Virus record (IMG/VR): IMGVR_UViG_3300010379_000035
Coordinates: 1 to 29,504 of that record
Source of the DNA: a virus
Length of the DNA stretch: 29,504 nucleotides
Direction: 5' to 3' (one strand)
Of this stretch, positions 14,617 through 20,901 are shown piece by piece; the stretch's first letter is position 1, and each line of letters begins with the position of its first letter. Below the pieces are notes generated by a model that worked only from the letters and a program-made list of their open reading frames with translations, did no database searches and had not been told where the DNA came from. A program made the position numbers and the translations under genes.

Positions 14617-14796
14617 TCAGCGCCGACCAGGCGAGTGTCGGCTCTCGAATTCCGCCAGCGCCACGCTCAGTACGGCCGCGAGTGTAGGCGGATCATCTCG
14701 ATCTGGACAGCCGATGCTTCGCCACCCGTCTCGTGCTGTCTTGCTCGCGAGCCGCTTGAGCCGCGCGTATGCCTCAGCGGGCACCCGTACGGGCAT
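14617..14796 (-). CDS. Ribbon-helix-helix-like DNA-binding protein (probable)
   Basis: 59 residues from the ATG at 14796, which has AAAGG 8 bases upstream; a GTG at 14814 in frame would add six residues. MPVRVPAEAYARLKRLA reads as the strand and first helix of a MetJ/Arc-type ribbon-helix-helix protein, and TLAAVLSVALAEFES as the second helix. The intervening loop is longer than usual (RDGWRSIGCPDRDDPP). It may be a transcriptional repressor or antitoxin-like protein. Third gene of the leftward string from 15486, whose first gene is also ribbon-helix-helix-like. Confidence 0.55.
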   Translation of the reverse strand: MPVRVPAEAYARLKRLASKTARDGWRSIGCPDRDDPPTLAAVLSVALAEFESRHSPGRR

Positions 14797-14806
14797 CGCG
14801 TCGCCT

Positions 14807-15211
14807 TTATCCACGTCGCTCGATCCTTTTTCGCAACGCGGAGTCTCGAATAGGGCTGTTCAGCACCTTGCCGAGACGCGCTGCGTATCGCAACACGAAC
14901 GAACCGTCACACTCCTTGGCGCCGCCATAGAAGCACCCTCGATGGAGCGCCACGGATACGTCTCGTGCTACTTCGCGGCCTTCGGCACCCCACGCCCGTT
15001 CGAACGTGCTCACGACGCCTTTTGAGTTTTCGATCGAGCCGCCAACCATCGCATCGGCTGCGGTGGACGTAGCCAGCCAGACCTTTTCAGCAGCCTGACG
15101 AGCCTGAAGCGTAACACTCTGTCCACGAGCTTCGACCTGCGCTCGTCTCAGAATCGATTTTGCTTCGTCGAGTGTCGCCGAAGGGTTTCCGCGAAGACCT
15201 GTCTTTCGCAT
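14807..15211 (-). CDS. Unknown protein between two ribbon-helix-helix-like genes
   Basis: 134 residues if started at the ATG at 15211; a TTG at 15247 overlapping the upstream stop (TTGA) would add 12 residues, and an AGGGG sits only one or two bases before the ATG, so the start is uncertain. The N-terminal half is helical (SATLDEAKSILRRAQVEARG, LQARQAAEKVWLATSTAADA); the second half includes VVSTFERAWGAEGREVAR and FYGGAKECDGSFVLRYAARL. No family recognised. Position after a CopG-like gene would suit a toxin or effector, but no toxin fold is visible. Confidence 0.6.
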   Translation of the reverse strand: MRKTGLRGNPSATLDEAKSILRRAQVEARGQSVTLQARQAAEKVWLATSTAADAMVGGSIENSKGVVSTFERAWGAEGREVARDVSVALHRGCFYGGAKECDGSFVLRYAARLGKVLNSPIRDSALRKRIERRG

Positions 15212-15243
15212 TCCCCTAAGCTTATGAGGAACTACGAGAGTAG

Positions 15244-15486
15244 TCAATCGCTACGAGAGCGAGCGAAAGCCTTAAGCGCACGCTCCTCGGCAGGAGTGAC
15301 CGCGCCCGCGCGCTCGACCGACGGGATTTCGCCCAGTTGCCTAGAAGCGCCTTCGGCTACCCACGTACGCACGACGTGCTGATACGGGATGCCGAGTGAG
15401 CGCGCTCTTTTTCGCGCTACAACCAGATCGCGTCTACGCAGCCGAATCGCAATGAGATGCAGCTCGGGGTTCTTAGCGCGTGGCAC
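15244..15486 (-). CDS. CopG/BrnA-like ribbon-helix-helix protein
   Basis: 80 residues from GTG at 15486. HLIAIRLRRRDLVVARKRA gives the DNA-contacting strand and first helix, and GIPYQHVVRTWVAEGA is very like the GIPYQTLI... second helix of CopG- and BrnA-type antitoxins. The C-terminal 30 residues are polar. Such proteins bind inverted repeats as dimers and often repress their own promoter. A perfect 5-base inverted repeat lies between its -35 and -10 elements, which supports autoregulation. Two genes follow in the same string. A recognisable toxin partner is not seen. Confidence 0.7.
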   Translation of the reverse strand: MPRAKNPELHLIAIRLRRRDLVVARKRARSLGIPYQHVVRTWVAEGASRQLGEIPSVERAGAVTPAEERALKAFARSRSD

Positions 15487-15493
15487 GTGTTAG

Positions 15494-15522
15494 TGTATAG
15501 CGCTTACATGCGCTGAAGTCAA
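15494..15522 (-). promoter_or_regulatory. Promoter with embedded operator, predicted leaderless
   Basis: Minus strand: TTGACT (15517-15522), a 17-base spacer, TATACA (15494-15499), then 7 bases to the GTG start at 15486. The spacer contains a perfect inverted repeat, AGCGC (15499-15503), six bases, GCGCT (15510-15514). Its position would let a bound repressor block RNA polymerase. The encoded first protein is ribbon-helix-helix-like, a natural candidate for that repressor. Confidence 0.65.
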
Positions 15523-15845
15523 ACGATCTCCCCGTTCTGCACGAAGAAGTGCGCCTCGCAGCCGCCGGTGAGCTTCACCGATGACGAGCCAGCAACGAGG
15601 CTCAGATCGGCGAGCCCTGTTCCGCGCAGCTCCCAGCGGCCTGGCGTCGGCGAGATCGTCTGTGGCACCTTGGGAGACCAGCAGACGATCCAGTGCGTGC
15701 CGACGTCGCTGTTGCTGTTCGCGAGGTAGCACTTAGGACAAAGGAACCAGATGCCGTCCGCCTGCGCGATGTCGTCGACCGTCTCCGACGAGCCCTTGTC
15801 GTCGATGACACGCGCGAAGTGCGCCTGCAGCTCGACGAGCTTCAC
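15519..15845 (-). CDS. DUF6527-like small protein
   Basis: 108 residues from GTG at 15845 (GTGA overlap). It has the features I associate with DUF6527: DGIWFLCPKCY with a CxxC, a WIVCWSPKVP block, PTPGRWELRGTGL, and the closing GGCEAHFFVQNGEIV. The Cys and His residues suggest a bound metal. DUF6527 proteins are common in phages and have no known function. Last gene of the string that begins at 17781. The family call rests on motif memory only. Confidence 0.65.
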   Translation of the reverse strand: MKLVELQAHFARVIDDKGSSETVDDIAQADGIWFLCPKCYLANSNSDVGTHWIVCWSPKVPQTISPTPGRWELRGTGLADLSLVAGSSSVKLTGGCEAHFFVQNGEIV

Positions 15846-16045
15846 CGGCGGCGAGCGCGCCCGAGCGGAATTTGGTAGCGCCGCAGTGAACGCGGCACGG
15901 GATATCCCCCACACCCCTCCTCGCGCAGCACCTTCTCCGCGCCCTTCCGCGTGAGCGTGTTGACCCGCGTCGTCACACGCGGTCGCCCTTCGTGGATCAC
16001 GACGGCCTGGTAGCCGATCCGGCGCTTCTTGATCTCGCAGATCAT
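15842..16045 (-). CDS. Small basic protein, unknown
   Basis: 67 residues from the ATG at 16045 (ATGA overlap). Predicted strands MICEIKKRRIGYQAVVI and RPRVTTRVNTLTRK, then a helix with GAEKVLREEG. The N-terminal half, ending in a three-stranded pattern, resembles small phage DNA-binding domains such as integrase arm-binding or Com-like folds, but no assignment is safe. Ends with basic residues. Confidence 0.6.
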   Translation of the reverse strand: MICEIKKRRIGYQAVVIHEGRPRVTTRVNTLTRKGAEKVLREEGCGGYPVPRSLRRYQIPLGRARRR

Positions 16046-16332
16046 GCGTTCACGTCGGGCAGCACCATCGCGCCGCCTGCAGCCTGTCGCACGAGCCTCG
16101 CCACGACTGGGAGCTGGCGCGCGATGTCGTGCTTCGTGAGCTTTCCCGTGCGCAGCGCGGGCGGCGCATCGTCCCAGCCGTTGAACACGCCGTTGATGGC
16201 CGTGACTGTCGGGTCATCGAGTACGCCGGTCGGGCGCACGGGCAGGCCCATCTTCGAGAGCGTGAGCTGAATGCTCTTGATCGGGCCGCCGCCAGCCGCG
16301 CCGAGATCCACGCGTGCCTGCCCGAAGATCAC
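16042..16332 (-). CDS. Peptidoglycan-binding-like small protein
   Basis: 96 residues from GTG at 16332 (GTGA overlap). IKSIQLTLSKMGLPVRP followed by TGVLDDPTVTAINGVFNGW resembles one PG_binding_1 repeat (helix, G-x-LDD-T loop, helix). The C-terminal half is helical (KHDIARQLPVVARLVRQAAGG). No catalytic domain. It parallels the longer protein at 8320-8985 but lacks its membrane anchor; the next gene upstream has one instead. A wall-contact role during entry or release is inferred. Confidence 0.6.
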   Translation of the reverse strand: MIFGQARVDLGAAGGGPIKSIQLTLSKMGLPVRPTGVLDDPTVTAINGVFNGWDDAPPALRTGKLTKHDIARQLPVVARLVRQAAGGAMVLPDVNA

Positions 16333-16796
16333 TCTGCTGCCTCTCGGCCGCCGCCTTTGCTCACCAGCCAGATCCCGGCCGCGATACATCCGAGCGCCAC
16401 AATCGCCCCGACGACATAGACGCCAATCCCCGGCTTGTGCCCCTCGGGCAGCTCTGACGGCCCCGCGAACTGCGTGCCGTACTGGTAGTATTGCGGCACC
16501 ATCGCCGATTCGCGCGCGACCGGCCGCGCCGCGCCGGCCCCGCACGGCAGCATCGTCAGCTCGTGCGTGTGGCCGTCGGTCGGATCGCTCTCGACCTTGA
16601 AGCTCCGCACGTGGTGCCAGTGCCCCGAGTCGAGATCGGTGTTCCCGTTGCCGAGCTTGTCGATCCAGGCGCCGTGGTGGTGCATCGGGTAGATGCGCCC
16701 CGTGGCGTCGGTCGTCATCTGGCACGGAAAACGAGGCGGCATCGTCTTCGCGTACTTGACAGAATCCGGATCCGGATACTGTCGAGGGTGCTCCAC
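16329..16796 (-). CDS. His-rich membrane-anchored protein, unknown
   Basis: 155 residues from GTG at 16796, four bases after the previous stop. The N-terminal 85 residues are His-rich (PMHHHGAW, SGHWHHVRSF, DGHTHEL) with Cys at 25 and 85, suggesting metal binding. A linker with PQYYQYGTQF leads to a membrane helix at about 123-146 (GIGVYVVGAIVALGCIAAGI) and a short tail. The layout (soluble head, one C-terminal helix) is like that of the protein at 8320-8985. It may belong to a virion or cell-envelope complex. Confidence 0.7.
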   Translation of the reverse strand: MEHPRQYPDPDSVKYAKTMPPRFPCQMTTDATGRIYPMHHHGAWIDKLGNGNTDLDSGHWHHVRSFKVESDPTDGHTHELTMLPCGAGAARPVARESAMVPQYYQYGTQFAGPSELPEGHKPGIGVYVVGAIVALGCIAAGIWLVSKGGGREAAE

Positions 16797-16800
16797 GAGG

Positions 16801-17781
16801 CTACCAGCCGCGCCCGAAGGCGGGAACCGGCCCCGGATTCGGTGGCATGTCGTACTGCGGCTGCTGCTGCGACTCCCACCAACGGTGCCGGTGATGGCGC
16901 GGATACATGCCCGGCTGCGCGCCGTAGGCCGGCTGCGCGTACTGCGGCTGCTGCCAGCCACCGCGTCCGCCCCAGCGCTGTTGTCCCCAGCCCGGATAGC
17001 CGAACCCGGCCATCCCCGAGCCCGAGCCGTACTCGACGCCTGAGCCGGAGTCCGGCATGTTCACGTTGCCCTGTGCGTCCTCGTACTTCACGACGCGCCC
17101 GTTGCAGACCGTGACCTTGATGCCGTCCGCGCGCGGCGGGTAGGTCTCACAGCCGCTCGGGTTGGACGCCTCGCGCGACTGGACCTCGGCAACGGTCTCA
17201 GGAGCGAACATCCGCGAGAACCAGTGCCGGCGCTTGTGGTGCATCGGGCGGCCGAAGCCGTGCGTGGCGGCCGGCATCGGAGCGGCGGCCGGCGGCGGGG
17301 GAGGCGGGGGCGGGGGAAGCGGCGCCGTCTGGAACGGCATCGAGCGCTGGATGCGCGACCCCGCGTTGTGCACGCCTGCGCGGATGTTCGAGCCGCTCGG
17401 GCTCACGCCGGGGATCCAGCCCGATCGCATGACCATGTACGGGTCGACGTGGAAGTGCGAGCGCACCCCGCCCGTCGAGCCGAACCCAGCCCCCCCGAAG
17501 CTGCCGTGCATCGCGGCGCTGGCCGGCGCGGACGAGGGAACCTGCGTCGCGGCGACGGCTGCACCGTTCGGCGCCGGGGGTGGAGGCGGCAGCGGCACGG
17601 CAGGCAGCATCTGCGGGCCCATCGTCGGCACGAGCGGCGGCCGGTACGCCGGAAAGGCTCGCATCCGAGTCGTCACCTCGGAGAAGGGCCAGACGTTGCC
17701 GCTGTAGAAGCCGGTGTGTGGCAGCCGAGCGTGCGGCGGGACAGGCGGGTCGAAGGGAGTTCGGTTTGTGCCGAGAATCAT
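16801..17781 (-). CDS. Proline-rich low-complexity protein, probable structural role
   Basis: 326 residues from the ATG at 17781, with GAGG 9 bases upstream. Mostly low complexity: two Pro stretches (near residues 64-72 and a run of nine prolines near 155-163), and a C-terminal 70 residues rich in Gly, Tyr, Gln and Trp (GYPGWGQQRWGG, YAQPAYGAQPGMYPRHH). A short ordered part lies between, with CETYPPRADGIKVTVCNG and RVVKYEDAQG, which looks like a beta hairpin with two Cys. No membrane helix or known family. First gene of the string 17781-15519. Confidence 0.75.
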   Translation of the reverse strand: MILGTNRTPFDPPVPPHARLPHTGFYSGNVWPFSEVTTRMRAFPAYRPPLVPTMGPQMLPAVPLPPPPPAPNGAAVAATQVPSSAPASAAMHGSFGGAGFGSTGGVRSHFHVDPYMVMRSGWIPGVSPSGSNIRAGVHNAGSRIQRSMPFQTAPLPPPPPPPPPAAAPMPAATHGFGRPMHHKRRHWFSRMFAPETVAEVQSREASNPSGCETYPPRADGIKVTVCNGRVVKYEDAQGNVNMPDSGSGVEYGSGSGMAGFGYPGWGQQRWGGRGGWQQPQYAQPAYGAQPGMYPRHHRHRWWESQQQPQYDMPPNPGPVPAFGRGW

Positions 17782-17803
17782 GCGCGATCACCTCGTAGAA
17801 GGG

Positions 17804-17833
17804 AGCATACGCGCGGGGCGCGCCCGACGTCAA
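17804..17833 (-). promoter_or_regulatory. Promoter for the 17781-15519 gene string
   Basis: Minus strand: TTGACG (17828-17833), an 18-base spacer, TATGCT (17804-17809). The start codon at 17781 lies 22 bases further on and has a Shine-Dalgarno (GAGGTGAT), so this promoter, unlike the others, makes a short leader. The -35 overlaps the end of the upstream gene. Confidence 0.6.
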
Positions 17834-18045
17834 ATCGGGGTCTGGGGGCGGTCGGGCCGCTTCCTCTGGTGCGGCGGGCAGAGCTTCTTCTCGCCACCAC
17901 ACCGCACGCAGACGCGGCGCCCGCATGTCTTTCCTGCGAGGCGCCCGCGCAGCTCGAACACGCACGTTCCCACTGCGACCTCGGAGCAGCTCTGGCAGCG
18001 AAGCTTCTCGCGTCCGAGGCCGCAGATGAAGATGGAGAGGCTCAT
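17830..18045 (-). CDS. Small Cys-rich probable zinc protein
   Basis: 71 residues from the ATG at 18045 (ATGA overlap). Eight potential ligands: C17, C20, C28, C41, C46, C49, C56 and H59, arranged as CQSC, a lone Cys, then a CxxC and CPPH, enough for two zinc sites of a treble-clef or ribbon type. The end is basic and Pro-rich. Last gene of the long leftward string that enters from the right edge. Nucleic-acid or protein binding is likely; no family is named. Confidence 0.65.
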   Translation of the reverse strand: MSLSIFICGLGREKLRCQSCSEVAVGTCVFELRGRLAGKTCGRRVCVRCGGEKKLCPPHQRKRPDRPQTPI

Positions 18046-18272
18046 CGCGAAGGTGGCTTCAAGAGATCCGCGATGGCGTTCTTCACGTTGCTGATCTTCT
18101 GCTGGACCCCGAAGGCCAGACGCATGCCCTGCAGCTGTGCGAACTTGTACGCCCATTGCATCAGGCACGAGGTGCTGCAGACGTCTACGCGGGTTGTCTC
18201 GACGCCCTTCTCGTTGTGGTGGATGACCGTGAAGCCGCCCGGCCGGGCGTTGTTGCAGTTGGTGCACACCAT
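18042..18272 (-). CDS. Small zinc-ribbon-like protein
   Basis: 76 residues from the ATG at 18272, with GGAG 8 bases upstream. MVCTNCNN and a later VCSTSC provide four Cys (3, 6, 32, 36) around a beta hairpin (GGFTVIHHNEKG, TTRVDVC), a zinc-ribbon layout. The C-terminal half is helical (LMQWAYKFAQLQGMRLAFGV). Function unknown. Confidence 0.65.
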   Translation of the reverse strand: MVCTNCNNARPGGFTVIHHNEKGVETTRVDVCSTSCLMQWAYKFAQLQGMRLAFGVQQKISNVKNAIADLLKPPSR

Positions 18273-18277
18273 CGTCT

Positions 18278-19006
18278 TTACTCCAGGTGCCGAAGATACC
18301 GCTCGTGCTCGGGCGACTTCAACAGCAGATGGAGCGTGAGCATCTCCTCCGCCGCCGGCACGCTGTAGTCGTGCACGCAGAACGGCGTCTTGTCTTCGAC
18401 GTCGTAGAGCTGCCGCCGCGTGTGCGCGAGCTGGTCGCGGGCGTGCCGCGACGTCACGATGTAGCGGTGCCCCGTGCCCGCGCCCTCGGTCACGAAGGCG
18501 TTGCGGGTACGGAAGTCCTCACGCTGCTCGTCGTTCAGGAACGCGAAGAGCACGTCTCGCGCTCGCAGCTCGGCCTTGATGAGGTCGGGCTCGGGGCAGC
18601 CGAGCGTCGGCTTCGCGACGGAGACGCCCTTCTTCGGGGCTTCTACCGGGGCAGCGTCTTCGAGATCCTTGTCGGACGGAGGAGGCAGCTCACCGTGCTG
18701 AATCTCCTCGATCTTGCCGTCGCTGAACTGCACGAAGTCGACGGTCTTGCGCCCAGGCTTGAGCGCTTTGACGAGGAACTTCTGGACCTTCGTCAGCTCA
18801 CTCTTGAGCAGCAAGAAACCCTTCGTCAGGTCGTGCTCCGCCTCTTTCGTCCACTGCTTGCTGACCGCATGTGCGAACAACGACTGCAGCACCTTCCGCT
18901 CCGTCGGCGTCACGTTCTCCCACGAGAGGGTCGTCCCCGCTCCCGAGCGTTCCAGTCTCAGATCCCCGTAGAAGCTGGGAACGTACCACAGTGCTGGTGT
19001 TTCCAT
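18278..19006 (-). CDS. Unknown phage protein with conserved C-terminal domain
   Basis: 242 residues from the ATG at 19006, which has a strong AAGGAG site. The C-terminal about 65 residues (TGHRYIVTSRHARDQLAH, TPFCVHDYSVPAAEEML, then LTLHLLLKSPEHERYLRHL) match a pattern common in phage hypothetical proteins: a G.RY.I strand, a Cys-His pair before VP, and a helical LxLxLLLxxxExxxLxH end. The N-terminal half is helical and charged. A long same-strand overlap (209 bases) with the upstream reading frame is unusual; the ribosome site supports this gene. Confidence 0.7.
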   Translation of the reverse strand: METPALWYVPSFYGDLRLERSGAGTTLSWENVTPTERKVLQSLFAHAVSKQWTKEAEHDLTKGFLLLKSELTKVQKFLVKALKPGRKTVDFVQFSDGKIEEIQHGELPPPSDKDLEDAAPVEAPKKGVSVAKPTLGCPEPDLIKAELRARDVLFAFLNDEQREDFRTRNAFVTEGAGTGHRYIVTSRHARDQLAHTRRQLYDVEDKTPFCVHDYSVPAAEEMLTLHLLLKSPEHERYLRHLE

Positions 19007-19433
19007 TCGCGATCTCCTTTCGTAGCGTCTTGATTCGTGTGTCGATGTCTTCGGTCGGTTCGCCGTCGTCCTTCAAGGTTCGGCGTACGGAGAGCAGCTC
19101 GTTCAGCTCGACAGCAGGCGACTGGCGGCGAGCATTGATGTCTTTGAGCGAGTCGATCAGCGTCCGCATCATCTCAGCCTGATCGCCGAAGCCTCCGCCG
19201 AGAGGAGCGCCGTTGATGTAGCCAACCTGGGCGTTCTGAATGATCCCGCCTTCGTAGTCGATCGCGTCGAAGTCTCCGATACGCGAGCTGCTGAGCTGCT
19301 GGAAGTGCTGCGCCTGCTTCGCGAGCGCGACGATGGTAGTGAAGCGGCCCTTCTCGGTCGACTCCGCTGCGCTCTTGATGAGCATCGCGAAGTCGCCGAG
19401 CACGCGCGTGACCAGCACTTCGTCGAGCTTCAC
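18798..19433 (-). CDS. Unknown helical protein, possibly extended by loss of its stop
   Basis: 211 residues from GTG at 19433 (GTGA overlap). Residues 1-140 look like real protein, helical with LVTRVLGDFAMLIKSAAEST, KQAQHFQQLSSSRIGDFDAI and MMRTLIDSLKDINARR. After residue about 142 the frame runs 209 bases into the next gene and its sequence turns to Gly/Asp/Ala-rich, low-information residues, as an out-of-frame reading of a GC-rich gene would. So the ancestral protein may have ended near 19006. No family recognised. Confidence 0.6.
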   Translation of the reverse strand: MKLDEVLVTRVLGDFAMLIKSAAESTEKGRFTTIVALAKQAQHFQQLSSSRIGDFDAIDYEGGIIQNAQVGYINGAPLGGGFGDQAEMMRTLIDSLKDINARRQSPAVELNELLSVRRTLKDDGEPTEDIDTRIKTLRKEIANGNTSTVVRSQLLRGSETGTLGSGDDPLVGERDADGAEGAAVVVRTCGQQAVDERGGARPDEGFLAAQE

Positions 19434-19600
19434 CGCCCGAGCCTCTGCAGCTGCGCGAGCGCGCCCAGGCCATGCGCCAGCTCGAAGCAGACGACGAGCA
19501 GCGCGCAGGCAAAGAGCAGCCGGCCGATCTCGGCGAGCTTGTTATTGCAGAGCGCGTAGAGAAGAAGACCGACGACGAGCAGGATCAGCAGGATGGGCAT
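19430..19600 (-). CDS. Small two-helix membrane protein
   Basis: 56 residues from the ATG at 19600 in a TGATG junction. Two hydrophobic helices at about 2-18 (PILLILLVVGLLLYALC) and 25-43 (IGRLLFACALLVVCFELAH) with a short basic turn. Similar tiny membrane proteins are common in phages, some as holin-like or membrane-tuning peptides; nothing here is specific. Overlaps the next gene by GTGA. Confidence 0.6.
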   Translation of the reverse strand: MPILLILLVVGLLLYALCNNKLAEIGRLLFACALLVVCFELAHGLGALAQLQRLGR

Positions 19601-19842
19601 CACGTACCTCCTTCGAGCAGTTTCACGACGATGTTCACGGGGCGCAAGGCCCGATTTCGATCGAAGCGTTCGGGGAAGCGCGGCTTGTCGTCCGAGGGCA
19701 GAGGAACCGTGTCCTGCACGCCGACGTGCGAGTAGCCGCTCTCTTCGAGGTGCATCTTGATGAGGTTGGCGAGGGTCGTACGCCCCGAGTCGTGCGGTCC
19801 TTCGATCGTGACCGTCACAGCGGGGAAGGTGGGGCGGCTCAT
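19600..19842 (-). CDS. Minimal P-loop protein
   Basis: 80 residues from the ATG at 19842 (ATGA overlap with the ThyX gene). AVTVTIEGPHDSGRTTLANLI is a strand plus Walker A loop of the type seen in nucleotide kinases (GxxxxGKT/S), but the invariant Lys is Arg here. After SHVGVQDTV and a Pro-rich stretch it ends with RALRPVNIVVKLLEGG; no Walker B or lid region exists. It may be a truncated kinase or a small regulatory NTP-binding protein. It lies just downstream of the dTTP genes. Confidence 0.65.
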   Translation of the reverse strand: MSRPTFPAVTVTIEGPHDSGRTTLANLIKMHLEESGYSHVGVQDTVPLPSDDKPRFPERFDRNRALRPVNIVVKLLEGGT

Positions 19843-20738
19843 GGGAGCACCGCGCCGATGTTCTCGTTGGGCAGGGTCTTCCTGTACTGTTTCCAGCCAA
19901 TGAAGTTGCCGCTGCGCTCGGGCGTCGCGAGCGCCTGCGCTACGTGTTCGGCTGGCGAGGCGTGGAGTGGCTGCTGGACAACAAGCCGGTCGTGCAGCTC
20001 GATGTCCTTTTCGATCTCACGCTTGCCCTCGTGTGTGAGGTAGGAGACGCGAGCGCACCGGCCGACAGAGATCTTCTTCATCAGCTCGATCCCGTACGCA
20101 GCCGCGCGCTCTGTATCATTCGGTTCCTTCTCCATCGCGAGCAGGAGAATCGCCGCTTCATCCTCTCCGCCGCCCGCGGTTCGCGTCGATCCGTAAAGCG
20201 GTGTGTGCCACCCTCCGAGCGGCATCTCTTCCGGTGTCGAGGCCGCCATCGCGTCCCGTGCCATGTACGCGAGCTTCTGGAAGTGGGGCTCGGCCGCCGG
20301 ATGGCACCGCAGCCCCCAGACGTTCTCCCACTCGGTCGCGGAGACGATGATCGTGATCCACATCCACGGCTCGATGATGCGGTTGACGACCTGCTTGTGG
20401 ACGCCGAGCTTGAGGAGGCGCCGCGCGTTCTCCACAGCGCTGTCGCGACCATCGAACCAGATACTCTGCGCGAGCACCTTCTGATCCTCACTCAGCTCGT
20501 CCCCCGCCTGCATCCCGCTCTTGTTCGCGCCGATGTACTCGGGAACGAACGGGTCGTCGAGCACCATCTGGATCAGCTTCTCCGTCGGGATCGCGCGGCT
20601 GCTCGCCGAGTTCTTCGAGAGCATCCTGTGCGTCATGATCTCGCTATGGATGCTGCGCGGATACTTCCACTCCATCGTCGTGAGCCGCTTCCCGCATGGC
20701 GCGAGAGAGTCAGCCAGAACCTTAACTGATATCGCCAT
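19839..20738 (-). CDS. thyX: Flavin-dependent thymidylate synthase (ThyX family)
   Basis: 299 residues from the ATG at 20738, which has a strong AAGGAGG; it overlaps the end of the previous gene by 17 bases. ThyX makes dTMP from dUMP with methylene-tetrahydrofolate, FAD and NADPH. The family block is present as THRMLSKNSASSR at about 36-48, where the usual RHRxxSxNExSxR has Thr for the first Arg and Ser for the Glu. Further family marks are VGRCARVSY, HASPAEHVAQA and GNFIGWKQYRK. Length is normal for longer phage versions. A DUF4406-like protein and dTMP kinase lie upstream in the same string, a dTTP supply unit. Confidence 0.9.
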   Translation of the reverse strand: MAISVKVLADSLAPCGKRLTTMEWKYPRSIHSEIMTHRMLSKNSASSRAIPTEKLIQMVLDDPFVPEYIGANKSGMQAGDELSEDQKVLAQSIWFDGRDSAVENARRLLKLGVHKQVVNRIIEPWMWITIIVSATEWENVWGLRCHPAAEPHFQKLAYMARDAMAASTPEEMPLGGWHTPLYGSTRTAGGGEDEAAILLLAMEKEPNDTERAAAYGIELMKKISVGRCARVSYLTHEGKREIEKDIELHDRLVVQQPLHASPAEHVAQALATPERSGNFIGWKQYRKTLPNENIGAVLP

Positions 20739-20901
20739 CGTCGCTTTCCTCCTTATCGAGTTCAACTTCCGCAGATCCGTACACCCATACTCGCAACGGA
20801 TCGAAGTGCAGCTTCATCTCGCGCACAGCGCCATGTACCTCGGCCCTGTCATGCGCCTCTTCCGGCGTCGGCGCAGCGAAGTGGATGAAGTAGCGGGTCA
20901 C
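20722..20901 (-). CDS. Small acidic protein, unknown
   Basis: 59 residues from GTG at 20901 (GTGA overlap). TRYFIHFAAPTPEEAHDRAE, LHFDPLRVWVYGSAEVEL and an acidic tail (DKEESDDGD). Its stop lies inside the ribosome-binding region and first codons of the ThyX gene, so the two are coupled. No family recognised; it sits between nucleotide metabolism genes. Confidence 0.6.
   Translation of the reverse strand: MTRYFIHFAAPTPEEAHDRAEVHGAVREMKLHFDPLRVWVYGSAEVELDKEESDDGDIS

Noticed and set aside
14807-15211. Toxin of a toxin-antitoxin pair with the CopG-like gene
   Set aside because: No RelE, BrnT, HicA or PIN motif visible; kept as unknown.
17281-17325. G-rich plus-strand tract, possible G-quadruplex
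   Set aside because: It is the complement of the proline codon run; only three G runs of five are present, so coding explains it.
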